A stretch of DNA of 37,530 bases, taken from positions 82,869-120,398 of the forward strand of contig KI547178.1 in assembly GCA_000497835.1 (NCBI GenBank), given 5' to 3'. Each line of letters opens with the position of its first letter. The stretch's first letter is position 1. Made by a program: the position numbers and the translations under genes. The notes beneath the pieces were generated by a model. That model saw only the letters and a list, made by a program, of their open reading frames with translations. It was not told the DNA's origin and made no database searches. This stretch comes from a gamma proteobacterium L18 (lineage in GTDB: Bacteria; Pseudomonadota; Gammaproteobacteria; Pseudomonadales; Pseudomonadaceae). Positions 17,728-25,070 of the stretch are shown one piece after another.

Positions 17728-18900
17728 ATGGCCCAGCCCTACAGTGCGCGCAGCCGCGCCATAGAACCCTTTCACGTCATGGCACTGCTGGCGCGGGCCA
17801 ATGAATTGCAGGCGGCGGGCCATGACGTCATCCACCTGGAGATCGGCGAGCCGGATTTCACCACCGCCGAGCCCATCATCAAGGCCGGCCAGGCCGCCCT
17901 GGCCAACGGTCAGACCCGCTACACCGCAGCCCGCGGCCTGCCGGCGCTGCGCGAGGCCATTGCCGGTTTCTACGACCAGCGCTACGGCGTATCGGTGGAC
18001 CCCCAGCGTATTCTGATTACCCCCGGTGGCTCCGGCGCGCTGCTGCTGGCCAGCAGCCTGCTGGTGGACCCCGGCAAGCATTGGCTGCTGGCTGACCCGG
18101 GCTACCCGTGCAATCGGCATTTCCTGCGCCTTGTCGAGGGCGCGGCGCAGTTGGTGCCGGTCGGGCCCGAGGTGCGCTACCAACTGACGGCAGACCTGGT
18201 CGCCCGCCATTGGGACAGCGACAGCGTCGGCGCCCTGGTGGCGTCGCCAGCCAACCCTACCGGGACGTTGCTCAGCCGTGACGAGTTGGCCGAGCTGTCG
18301 CACGCCATCAAGGCGCGCAATGGCCACTTGGTGGTGGACGAGATCTACCACGGCCTGACGTACGGTATGGACGCCGCCAGCGTGCTGGAAGTGGACCCGC
18401 AAGCCTTCGTCCTTAATAGTTTTTCCAAATATTTCGGCATGACCGGTTGGCGTCTCGGCTGGCTGGTGGCGCCCCCTGAGGCCGTGCCTGAATTGGAAAA
18501 GCTGGCGCAAAACCTTTACATCAGCGCCCCCAGCATGGCCCAGCACGCCGCCCTGGCGTGTTTCCAGCCCGAGACGCTGGAGATTCTGGAGCAACGCCGC
18601 GCCGAATTTGGTCGCCGTCGAGACTTCCTGTTGCCGGCGTTGCGTGAATTGGGTTTCGGCATTGCCGTGGAACCGGAAGGCGCGTTCTACCTGTATGCCG
18701 ACATCAGCGCGTTCGGCGGTGATGCCTTCGCGTTTTGCCAGTATTTCCTCGAAACCGAGCACATTGCCTTTACCCCGGGCCTGGACTTCGGTCGCCATCA
18801 GGCCGGCCACCATGTGCGTTTCGCCTACACCCAGAGTCTGCCGCGCCTGGAACAGGCGGTGGAGCGCATTGCCCGTGGCCTGCGGAGCTGGAAAGGCTGA
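17728..18900 (+). CDS. PLP-dependent class I/II aminotransferase
   Basis: A 390-residue fold-type I aminotransferase (MAQPYSARSRAIEPFHVMAL). It has the motifs HLEIGEPDFTTAEPII, TPGGSGALLLASSLL, a DPGYPCNRHFLR active-site loop, SPANPTGTLLSRDEL, VVDEIYHGLTYG and the PLP lysine Lys234 in NSFSKYFGMTGWRLGW. The amino donor and acceptor cannot be read from the sequence. It has an AAGGAAGG ribosome site 4 nt upstream. Its TGA overlaps the sfsA ATG by one base (TGATG), so the two are coupled. A TAGAAT -10-like box lies at 17692-17697 without a convincing -35. Confidence 0.92.
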   Translation: MAQPYSARSRAIEPFHVMALLARANELQAAGHDVIHLEIGEPDFTTAEPIIKAGQAALANGQTRYTAARGLPALREAIAGFYDQRYGVSVDPQRILITPGGSGALLLASSLLVDPGKHWLLADPGYPCNRHFLRLVEGAAQLVPVGPEVRYQLTADLVARHWDSDSVGALVASPANPTGTLLSRDELAELSHAIKARNGHLVVDEIYHGLTYGMDAASVLEVDPQAFVLNSFSKYFGMTGWRLGWLVAPPEAVPELEKLAQNLYISAPSMAQHAALACFQPETLEILEQRRAEFGRRRDFLLPALRELGFGIAVEPEGAFYLYADISAFGGDAFAFCQYFLETEHIAFTPGLDFGRHQAGHHVRFAYTQSLPRLEQAVERIARGLRSWKG

Positions 18901-19607
18901 TGGAATTCAATCCCCCGCTGCAAGAAGGTCGTCTGCTGCGTCGCTACAAGCGTTTCCTGGCCGATATCCGCACCCTGGACGGCGAAGAGCTGACCATCCA
19001 TTGCCCGAACACCGGCTCGATGTTCAATTGCATGGTGGAGGGCGGCCAGGTGTGGTTCAGCCGCTCCAACGACCCCAAGCGCAAGCTGCCTGGCACCTGG
19101 GAAATCAGTGAAACCCCCCAGGGGCGTCTGGCGTGCGTGAACACCGCGCGGGCCAACCGGTTGGTGGAAGAGGCATTGAATGCCGGTGTGATCACCGAGC
19201 TGGCCGGTTTTACCGCACTCAAGCGTGAGGTGGCCTACGGCGAGGAGGGCAGCCGTGTCGATTTTTGCCTGCAATACCCCGAAGGCCCGGCCTACGTGGA
19301 GGTCAAGAGCGTGACCCTGGGCTATGACGGCACCGCCGTGGCGGCATTTCCCGACGCCGTGACCCAGCGCGGCGCCAAGCACCTGCGCGAACTGGCGACG
19401 TTGGCGCGCAATGGGGTGCGGGCGGTGCAGCTGTATTGCGTGAACCTGACCGGTATCGAGGCAGTGCGCCCGGCCTCGGAGATCGATGCAGGCTACGCCG
19501 AGGCCCTGAAAGTGGCGGTTGAGGCGGGTGTCGAGGTGCTGGCCTACGGGGTGCATCTGGACAGCGAGCGGGTGTACGTGAACCGTCGTCTGGACATCAT
19601 TCTCTAA
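18900..19607 (+). CDS. sfsA: SfsA family DNA/RNA nuclease-like protein
   Basis: A 235-residue SfsA protein (MEFNPPLQEGRLLRRYKRFL). It has an N-terminal OB-like part with IHCPNTGSMFNCMVEGGQVW, then a restriction-enzyme-like core with SRVDFCLQY, AYVEVKSVTLGYDG and FPDAVTQRGAKHLREL. The D and ExK residues are those expected at the nuclease active site. SfsA was first described as stimulating maltose genes in E. coli; its true role is uncertain. The start is the ATG overlapping the stop of the aminotransferase gene. A longer in-frame reading from 18735 lies inside that gene and is rejected. Confidence 0.95.
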   Translation: MEFNPPLQEGRLLRRYKRFLADIRTLDGEELTIHCPNTGSMFNCMVEGGQVWFSRSNDPKRKLPGTWEISETPQGRLACVNTARANRLVEEALNAGVITELAGFTALKREVAYGEEGSRVDFCLQYPEGPAYVEVKSVTLGYDGTAVAAFPDAVTQRGAKHLRELATLARNGVRAVQLYCVNLTGIEAVRPASEIDAGYAEALKVAVEAGVEVLAYGVHLDSERVYVNRRLDIIL

Positions 19608-19661
19608 CTGCGAATGCTGTTCAGGGTGTGAGGCTACAGATTGGGCAACTCGTTTTGGCCT

Positions 19662-19747
19662 CATCGCGAGCAAGCTTTGCTCCCACAGTGTTGAGGCTCA
19701 CATCAATGTGCGCTTTACACTGTGGGAGCAAAGCTTGCTCGCGATAG
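19662..19747. repeat. REP pair (AGCAAAGCTTGCT class), copy 2
   Basis: Left TCATCGCGAGCAAGCTTTGC and right TGTGGGAGCAAAGCTTGCTC are inverted, and the arms also share ACAGTGT/ACACTGT. The pair lies between the convergent sfsA and Rieske genes. Confidence 0.92.
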
Positions 19748-19787
19748 CGTCAGCTCAGGCTCAATTGCTTGAACAGGCTAAAACCGA

Positions 19788-20105
19788 TCACACCTCGACC
19801 CAAATCCCCTTGTCATCCTCGCGGCAGTCGAAATTCTCCAATTCCTTGCCTTCGCAAGGCCCCGCCACGCACTCCCCCGAATCCATCAAAAACAACGCCC
19901 CATGGCTGGCGCAGCGGATCATGGTGGCGCTGTCATCCAGAAATACGTCGGCTTCCCACTGCAACGCCGTGCCGCGATGCGGGCAGCGATTGCGGTAGGC
20001 ATACACCCGCCCTTCGCGACGCACGATAAAAAGCTTGATGCCTTCACACTCGAAACCACGGCTTTGTGCTTCGCTCAAAGCGTTGCTCTCACACAGCCAC
20101 TGCAT
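19788..20105 (-). CDS. Rieske [2Fe-2S] domain protein
   Basis: A 105-residue small Rieske protein. The cluster ligands are in YRNRCPHRGTALQW (CxH) and IRCASHGALFLMDSGEC (CxxH). The order and spacing fit stand-alone Rieske proteins of the ferredoxin/NirD type, and no membrane segment is present. The ATG at 20105 has AGAGGT 4 nt upstream. It is divergent from hmuT, and the two share a 158-bp control region with a Fur box, so iron control of this gene is possible. The redox partner is unknown. Confidence 0.88.
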   Translation of the reverse strand: MQWLCESNALSEAQSRGFECEGIKLFIVRREGRVYAYRNRCPHRGTALQWEADVFLDDSATMIRCASHGALFLMDSGECVAGPCEGKELENFDCREDDKGIWVEV

Positions 20106-20144
20106 GCTGACCTCTATGTGTTACCTGATGATACAAGGGGTGGC

Positions 20145-20172
20145 TTGACGTCCAAATGCAAATAATTATCAA
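20145..20172 (+). promoter_or_regulatory. hmuT promoter overlapped by a Fur box
   Basis: TTGACG (20145-20150), a 16-bp spacer and TATCAA (20167-20172) form a promoter. AATGCAAATAATTATCA at 20155-20171 matches AATGATAATCATTATCA at 14 of 17 positions, covering the spacer and most of the -10, so Fur with iron should block it. Confidence 0.7.
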
Positions 20173-20263
20173 ATGGAATGTCGAGTTGCCGGTCGGGCGC
20201 GCATTCAACGGGATATCGCCGGGCGCCGCAACCCTTGCCATTCATTGATCAGAGGATTACCAG

Positions 20264-21142
20264 ATGCGCTTGAGCGCCAAGGTCATCGGTTTTACCGCCA
20301 CCCTGTTGCTGCACCCCTGGGCCATGGCGGCCGAGGCACTGCCCCAGCACTGGGCCAGCGCCGGCGGCAGCCTGACCGAGTGGGTGGTGGCCATGGGCGG
20401 GGAAAGCAAGCTGGTGGGCGTTGACACCACCAGCCAGCACCCGGACAGCGTCAAGGCGCTGAAAAGCATTGGCTATCAGCGTGCGCTGTCGTCCGAGGGC
20501 ATCCTCAGCCTCACGCCGCGCCCCGATATTCTCATTGGCACCGAGGAAATGGGACCGCCGCCGGTCCTGGAGCAGATCCGTGCTGCGGGCCTCAAGGTGG
20601 AGATGTTCGACAGCAAGGCCGACCTGCCGACCCTGCAGGCGACCTTGCTGCACCTGGGCCGACTGTTGGGCGACGAGGCCCATGCCGGCAAACTGTTCGA
20701 TGACTACCGTCAGCAACTGGCCACCCATCAGGACTGGGTCAAACAGGCCGAAGCCAAGCAGCCCGCACCAGGGGTTATCCTGATGCTCGGGCACATGGGC
20801 GCCAAACCGCTGGTGGCAGGCCCCGACACCGTCGCGGGCTGGCTGATCGCCCAGGCCGGTGGCCGCAACCTGGCCACGCAGCCGGGTTACAAGAACTTCT
20901 CCACCGAAGTGCTGGCGGCGCTGGACCCGCAGGTGATCGTGTTCGCTGATCGTTCGTTGAGTGGGGATGCGGCCATCGCCGCGCTGCTCAAGGACAACCC
21001 GGCGCTGGCCACCACCCAGGCGGTAAAGAACAAGCGCATCGTGCAGCTTGATCCGACCCTGCTGGTGGGCGGTCTGGGCCCGCGTCTTCCGGCCAGCCTG
21101 AACGGCTTGTCGCAGGCGTTCTTCCCTGATGCCAAGCCATGA
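20264..21142 (+). CDS. hmuT: Hemin ABC transporter, periplasmic binding protein
   Basis: A 292-residue protein with a signal peptide (MRLSAKVIGFTATLLLHPWA, cleavage likely after AMA) and a single PBP-II-type binding domain. Segments such as EWVVAMGGESKLVGVDTTSQ, SLTPRPDILIGTEEMGPPP and LLHLGRLLGDEAHAGKL, and the C-terminal TLLVGGLGPRLPASL, are typical of PhuT/HmuT heme carriers. It captures heme in the periplasm for the HmuUV pump. A GAGGA site lies 9 nt upstream, and a Fur box lies about 100 bp upstream. Its TGA overlaps the permease ATG (ATGA, 21139-21142). No outer-membrane receptor or heme-degrading HmuS gene adjoins it. Confidence 0.92.
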   Translation: MRLSAKVIGFTATLLLHPWAMAAEALPQHWASAGGSLTEWVVAMGGESKLVGVDTTSQHPDSVKALKSIGYQRALSSEGILSLTPRPDILIGTEEMGPPPVLEQIRAAGLKVEMFDSKADLPTLQATLLHLGRLLGDEAHAGKLFDDYRQQLATHQDWVKQAEAKQPAPGVILMLGHMGAKPLVAGPDTVAGWLIAQAGGRNLATQPGYKNFSTEVLAALDPQVIVFADRSLSGDAAIAALLKDNPALATTQAVKNKRIVQLDPTLLVGGLGPRLPASLNGLSQAFFPDAKP

Positions 21143-22175
21143 GGCCAGTGCTGGCACCTGGCAAGCTGTTCAGTGCCCTGGGGCTGTTGTGCCTGCTGGC
21201 CTGTTGGCTGTCGCTGGCGCTGGGGCCGGTGAGTCTGCCGTTGCTGGATACCGTGCGGGCCTGCCTGCATTTGGTCGGTGTGCCGGTGCAGGGGCAAGGG
21301 TTGGAACAGGCTGAAATGATCGTCGGCCAGATCCGCCTGCCGCGCACGGTGCTGGGCCTGACCGCCGGGGCGGTGCTGGCGCTGGCGGGCGTGGCCATGC
21401 AGGGGTTGTTTCGCAACCCCCTGGCCGATCCCGGCCTGGTGGGCGTGTCCAGTGGCGCCGCGCTGGGGGCGGCCATTGCCATTGTCGGGGGAGCTGGTTG
21501 GGTGGCTTGCCGCCGATGCTGGAACCTTATCTGCTGTCTATCTGCGCATTTCTGGGCGGCCTGGGCGTGACCGCGTTGGTCTACCGTCTGGGGCGCAAGG
21601 ACGGCCAGACCAGTGTGGCGGTGATGCTGCTGGCCGGTGTCGCCCTGACCGCGCTGGCCAGCGCTGCGGTGGGGCTGTTCACCTATCTGGCCGATGACGC
21701 CACCCTGCGCACCCTGACGTTCTGGAACCTGGGCAGCCTCAATGGTGCCAGTTACCAGCGCCTGTGGCCGCTGTTGCTGATTGCCAGCGGGGTGTCCCTG
21801 TGGCTGCCCCGCCGGGCGAAGGCGCTGAATGCGCTGTTGCTGGGCGAGTCGGAAGCACGGCACCTGGGCATCGATGTGGAGCGCCTCAAGCGCGAACTGG
21901 TGTTCTGCACCGCGCTGGGGGTGGGCGCCGCAGTGGCCGCCGCCGGGCTGATCGGCTTCGTCGGGCTGGTGGTGCCGCACCTGGTGCGGCAGGTGTCGGG
22001 GCCTGATCATCGCGTCTTGCTGCCCGCTTCGCTGCTGGCCGGGGCGAGCCTGCTGTTGTTTGCCGACTTGATTGCGCGCATGGCCCTGGCGCCGGCCGAA
22101 TTGCCGATAGGCATTGTCACGGCGTTCCTGGGGGCGCCGTTCTTTCTCTACTTGCTGGTGCGGGGGCGTCCCTGA
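21139..22175 (+). pseudogene. hmuU: Hemin ABC transporter permease, split by a one-base frameshift
   Basis: FecCD-family inner-membrane permease. The first part reads from MRPVLAPGKLFSALGLLCLL through QIRLPRTVLGLTAGAVLALA, MQGLFRNPLADPGLVGVSSG and AALGAAIAIVGGA, and then goes out of frame. The conserved sequence resumes in the minus-one frame as GGLPPMLEPYLLSICAFLGG and runs to the normal end, including LIGFVGLVVPHLVRQVSGPD, which contacts the ATPase. The junction is at about 21494 (GAGC-TGG): restoring one base there gives the expected VGGAWLGGLPPML reading. The restored protein would be 345 residues, normal for the family. Either a sequencing indel or a recent loss; if real, heme uptake by this system is disabled. 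Confidence 0.85.
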
Positions 22176-22942
22176 TGGTGCGTGTGGATAACCTGCGCGT
22201 GCTGCGCGGTCAGGACGTGGTGCTCGATGGCATCAGCCTGGCGCTGCAGCCGGGTGAGGTACTGGGTGTGCTGGGGCCCAACGGGGCGGGTAAAAGTACC
22301 CTGCTGGGCGCCCTGTGTGGCGAGTTGGCGGTGCAACAGGGCCAGGTATGGCTGCACGATCGACCGCTGGCCGACTGGCCCGGGCCCGAGCGGGCGCGAT
22401 GCTTGGCGGTATTGCCGCAGGCGTCGACACTGGGGTTTGCCTTCCGGGTCGAAGAAGTGGTGGGCATGGGCAGACTGCCCCACGACAGTGGCCTGGCGCG
22501 TGATGGCGAGATTATCGAGGCCGCGTTGCAGGCCGCCGATGCGTTGCACCTGCGCGGTCGCAGCTACCTGGCGTTGTCGGGGGGCGAGCGGCAACGGGTG
22601 CACCTGGCGAGGGTGCTGGCGCAGCTATGGCCGGGGGAGCCGGGCACCACGCTGTTGCTGGATGAGCCCACCTCGGCCCTCGACCCTTTGCATCAGCACG
22701 TGACCTTGCAGGCGGTGCGGGCGTTTGCCGACCGTGGCGCGGCAGTGCTGGTAATTCTGCATGACCTGAACCTGGCGGCGCGGTATTGCGACCGGATTCT
22801 GTTGTTGCAGCAGGGCAGGGCGGTGGCGCTGGATACGCCAGGCAAGGTGTTGCGGCCTGACGTGCTGCAGACGGTGTTCGGGTTGGAAGTGCTGGTGCAG
22901 GCGCACCCGGAGCGGGGACATCCACTGATCATCGCCCGGTGA
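22175..22942 (+). CDS. hmuV: Hemin ABC transporter ATP-binding protein
   Basis: A 255-residue ABC ATPase. It shows Walker A GVLGPNGAGKSTLLGALCGE, a Q-loop near VLPQASTLGF, signature LSGGERQRVHLARVLAQL, Walker B TTLLLDEPTSALD and the H-loop ILHDLNLAARYCDRIL, all expected of HmuV/FecE-type importers. It powers heme import with HmuTU. Its ATG overlaps the permease stop (TGATG, 22173-22177), so translation is coupled. It is the last gene of the operon and is followed by a repeat element and the converging prrF gene. Confidence 0.94.
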   Translation: MVRVDNLRVLRGQDVVLDGISLALQPGEVLGVLGPNGAGKSTLLGALCGELAVQQGQVWLHDRPLADWPGPERARCLAVLPQASTLGFAFRVEEVVGMGRLPHDSGLARDGEIIEAALQAADALHLRGRSYLALSGGERQRVHLARVLAQLWPGEPGTTLLLDEPTSALDPLHQHVTLQAVRAFADRGAAVLVILHDLNLAARYCDRILLLQQGRAVALDTPGKVLRPDVLQTVFGLEVLVQAHPERGHPLIIAR

Positions 22943-22959
22943 AGGGGGCGGGGGGGAGG

Positions 22960-23128
22960 TTCCCGGGCAGAGCCCGGTCCTACACCGTTCGCGGCAGTGG
23001 TGTCATGTAGGCAAAGCACACCGCTTTTGGGATTTCAAAGATAGACCTGCGCTGCCACCAAAGGCGGTATGCTTTGCGTCAATGACACCACTGCCGCGAA
23101 CGGTGTAGGACCGGGCTCTGCCCGGGAA
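22960..23128. repeat. 169-bp palindromic MITE-like element, copy 2 (different REP ends)
   Basis: Outer ends are TTCCCGGGCAGAGCCCGGTC and its inverse, the REP class also found in the 8424-8648 element. The inner arms (ACACCGTTCGCGGCAGTGGT, then GTC-GGCAAAGCA; inverse GACACCACTGCCGCGAACGG) are those of the copies at 1307 and 30421. The core AGACCTGCGCTGCCACCAAA aligns with the plus-strand core of the copy at 30421. Confidence 0.87.
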
Positions 23129-23150
23129 TCAGCCACCGCAAATCCCAGGC

Positions 23151-23178
23151 AAAAAAAGACCCGGCAAAAAGCCGGGTC
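23151..23178 (-). terminator. prrF terminator
   Basis: On the minus strand GACCCGGC, loop TTTTT, GCCGGGTC (forward 23158-23178; 8-bp stem) is followed by seven T (forward 23151-23157). Confidence 0.95.
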
Positions 23179-23262
23179 AATAACCGTGATTAGCCTGATG
23201 AGGAGATAATCTGAGAGTCCGAACCAAGGTCTTTCAAATCATCACTGGCCTCGCGACCAGAT
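23151..23262 (-). ncRNA. prrF: PrrF iron-responsive small RNA
   Basis: The minus strand from the promoter reads CATCTGGTCGCGAGGCCAGT, then GACTCTCAGATTATCTCCTC and ATCAGGCTAATCACGGTTAT, ending in a terminator. The ATTATCTCCTCATCAGGCTA core is the conserved PrrF segment that pairs with mRNAs of iron-using proteins such as sodB. The length is near 112 nt. It sits between a heme ABC operon and the cbpA homolog, where P. aeruginosa has the tandem prrF1-prrF2; only one copy is present here. Low iron would release Fur and switch on both prrF and hmuTUV. Confidence 0.95.
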
Positions 23263-23263
23263 G

Positions 23264-23296
23264 TGATAATCATAACAATTCTCATTTAGAAGTCAA
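23264..23296 (-). promoter_or_regulatory. prrF sigma-70 promoter with Fur box
   Basis: On the minus strand TTGACT (forward 23291-23296), a 16-bp spacer and TATGAT (forward 23269-23274) match the consensus at 5 of 6 positions each. The Fur box GAGAATTGTTATGATTATC (forward 23266-23284; 14 of 19 to GATAATGATAATCATTATC) covers the -10 and most of the spacer. Confidence 0.9.
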
Positions 23297-23316
23297 CAGG
23301 CCTTTCCACTCTTTTT

Positions 23317-24108
23317 TCACGGGCTGTCGATCAGCCGCGTCACCTGCTTGTTCAGCGCCTCGATACGTCGCGCCATGCTCTCGATCAGGCTATGTGCAAT
23401 GCGCGGATTGGTCTGGGTCAGGCTGAGGAACTGCTCCTTGGGGATGATCATCAACGTGGTCGGCTGGCTGGCGACCACGGTGGCGCTGCGCTTCTCGTGG
23501 GTGAAGATGGCCATGGCGCCGAAAATCTCGTCCTTGGGCACATCGCCCACCTTGTGGCCGTCCACAAACGCCTCGGCGTGGCCGTCGATGATCACGAACA
23601 CATGGTCGGCCTCATCGCCCTGATTGATCAGCACCGCCCCGGCCGCCACGTGCTGGAAGCCGTTACTGGCGCGGTACTCGGGCTGCTTGAGGCGGGTGAT
23701 GGCATCACACAGCAGGGTGGTCTGCCCGGTCAGGTACTCGATCAGCAGTTCCTGGGTGTTAGGCGTGGCGTTGATGTGCGCCAGTACTTCGCTGCGCAGG
23801 TAGGGCACCAGGCGCAGCAAACCGTCGGTGCTGTACTGATAGGCCAGGTCGTCGCGGTTCTGGTACAGGCCCAGCAGGTCGCCGTCCTGCAGGTAGAACA
23901 GCGGGCGCTGGCTGATGCAGGCCTTGATCAGGCCGCTGTCGATCAGGTACAGGTGGCTGTCTGTCAGCAAGTGCGACAGGTCGGCCCCCGGTTCCAGCTC
24001 CAGGGCCGGCCCCTGCGGGGCTACGCCCAGCAGCAGTTGCGAGGCAATCCCTTGCAAGCGATTGACCCACGCATCGGCATAGGCCGGCTGCTCTCCAAAT
24101 AGATACAT
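23317..24108 (-). CDS. cbpA: Cyclic nucleotide-binding domain protein (CbpA-like)
   Basis: A 263-residue soluble protein. Residues from about 25 to 140 form a helical/CBS-like N-terminal part (DLLGLYQNRDDLAYQYSTDG). From about 150 to 245 there is a cNMP-binding beta-roll: VAAGAVLINQGDEADHVFVI, IDGHAEAFVDGHKVGDVPKD, then the phosphate-binding cassette EIFGAMAIFTHEKRSATVVA. The cassette arginine is present, but the glutamate that usually follows FG (FGE) is alanine, so cAMP binding is uncertain. Position beside prrF and the heme operon matches P. aeruginosa cbpA (PA4704), reported to bind cAMP. A GAGGGA ribosome site lies about 9 nt upstream of the ATG. Confidence 0.85.
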   Translation of the reverse strand: MYLFGEQPAYADAWVNRLQGIASQLLLGVAPQGPALELEPGADLSHLLTDSHLYLIDSGLIKACISQRPLFYLQDGDLLGLYQNRDDLAYQYSTDGLLRLVPYLRSEVLAHINATPNTQELLIEYLTGQTTLLCDAITRLKQPEYRASNGFQHVAAGAVLINQGDEADHVFVIIDGHAEAFVDGHKVGDVPKDEIFGAMAIFTHEKRSATVVASQPTTLMIIPKEQFLSLTQTNPRIAHSLIESMARRIEALNKQVTRLIDSP

Positions 24109-24150
24109 TGCGCGATTCCCTCGACAGTCGAGCCTGACGCGCAGGCGCGG

Positions 24151-24423
24151 TCAGTTTTTACGACGAGACGATATCGCGTCGAGTTGCTGATTCAAAGCCT
24201 CTTTGCGCTCGGCGGGGATGTCATTCCAGTGCACGTCCAGCAGCGCACCCTCGATAGCGTACAGCAACACCTTGGACGCCCGGAAACCTCGGGTCTTGAC
24301 CGCACGGTAGGCGTCCACCGCACCCAGGCGGCGCAAGTCCGAGGCGCTGTGGATGCCGACGGCGTGCAGCCATTGGGCTGAGGTCTTGCCCAGGTTTTTC
24401 AAATGCTGAAGCTCATCGTTCAT
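24151..24423 (-). CDS. TfoX/Sxy C-terminal domain protein
   Basis: A 90-residue protein consisting only of a TfoX C-terminal (helix-hairpin-helix-like) domain: MNDELQHLKNLGKTSAQWLH, AVGIHSASDLRRLGAVDAYR and AVKTRGFRASKVLLYAIEGA. Full TfoX/Sxy controls competence in other gamma-proteobacteria; this short form lacks the N-terminal domain and its role is unknown. The ATG at 24423 has AAGGAGG 4 nt upstream; the TTG just before it is too close to that site. It lies upstream of cbpA on the same strand with a 42-bp gap, so they may be co-transcribed. Confidence 0.88.
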   Translation of the reverse strand: MNDELQHLKNLGKTSAQWLHAVGIHSASDLRRLGAVDAYRAVKTRGFRASKVLLYAIEGALLDVHWNDIPAERKEALNQQLDAISSRRKN

Positions 24424-24556
24424 CAAGCCTCCTTGCGTCAGCGGAACGGGTCGGGGCGCAATTGCTGGCCATTATGAAAAGGGAGTGTAGCGGCAGTTTG
24501 GAAATGCGCTCAGGCGTGCTTTTCTGCGGATATCAGCAGCTTGCAGGCGTCAGCGA

Positions 24557-24577
24557 TCCGGCGCTCAGGGCGCCGGA
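24557..24577 (-). terminator. Hairpin downstream of the pentapeptide-repeat gene
   Basis: TCCGGCGC and GCGCCGGA form an 8-bp perfect stem with a 5-nt loop, 19 bp after the stop of the pentapeptide-repeat gene. There is no T run, so termination is only possible. Confidence 0.45.
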
Positions 24578-24595
24578 CATTCGCGGGGCGAGGTT

Positions 24596-24940
24596 TCAGC
24601 GGGTGCGATAGCGCAGGCGGGTGCCGAAATTGACGGACATCAGGATTTCGTCGGCGCTCAATTCCACCGGGAAGTAGGCACCGGAGATTTGCGCATGGGC
24701 CAGGCTGGCGCCTTCCATGCAGCTGTGGCGCAGGTCCAGGCCGCGCAGGTCGGCGGTACGGAAATAGGCGTCGGTGAAGTCAATGCCGCGGGCGTCGAGT
24801 TCGCGCAGGTCCAGGCCGCGAAAGTCACCGCCACGGAAATCGACCTTGCCCTCAGGCGGGCGTTGTTCATTGAAACCGCGGACGTTTTCGTGGTGCACGA
24901 GGGCGTAGAGGGGCGAGTCGAGCTGCTTGGGCTGGCTCAT
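24596..24940 (-). CDS. Pentapeptide-repeat protein
   Basis: A 114-residue protein. From residue about 33 to 90 it carries repeats of the A/D(L/F)xx type: DFRGG DFRGL DLREL DARGI DFTDA YFRTA DLRGL DLRHS. These would fold into a short right-handed quadrilateral beta-helix. The ends are not repetitive. It has no signal peptide or membrane segment. An AGGAAGT site lies 4 nt upstream of the ATG. It is conserved in pseudomonads at this place, as I recall (PA4702 region), without known function; it is too short to resemble the DNA-gyrase mimics (Qnr). Confidence 0.9.
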   Translation of the reverse strand: MSQPKQLDSPLYALVHHENVRGFNEQRPPEGKVDFRGGDFRGLDLRELDARGIDFTDAYFRTADLRGLDLRHSCMEGASLAHAQISGAYFPVELSADEILMSVNFGTRLRYRTR

Positions 24941-25070
24941 GGCGACTTCCTGTTGGAATTATTGACGCCATTATAATGCCACTATTCTCCCATCCAGACT
25001 GTCGACTGCTTCACGGCTGGAGAAAATAAACCTAGTTGTTGCATCAACAGCCTTGTTGGTCTGCACCGGC

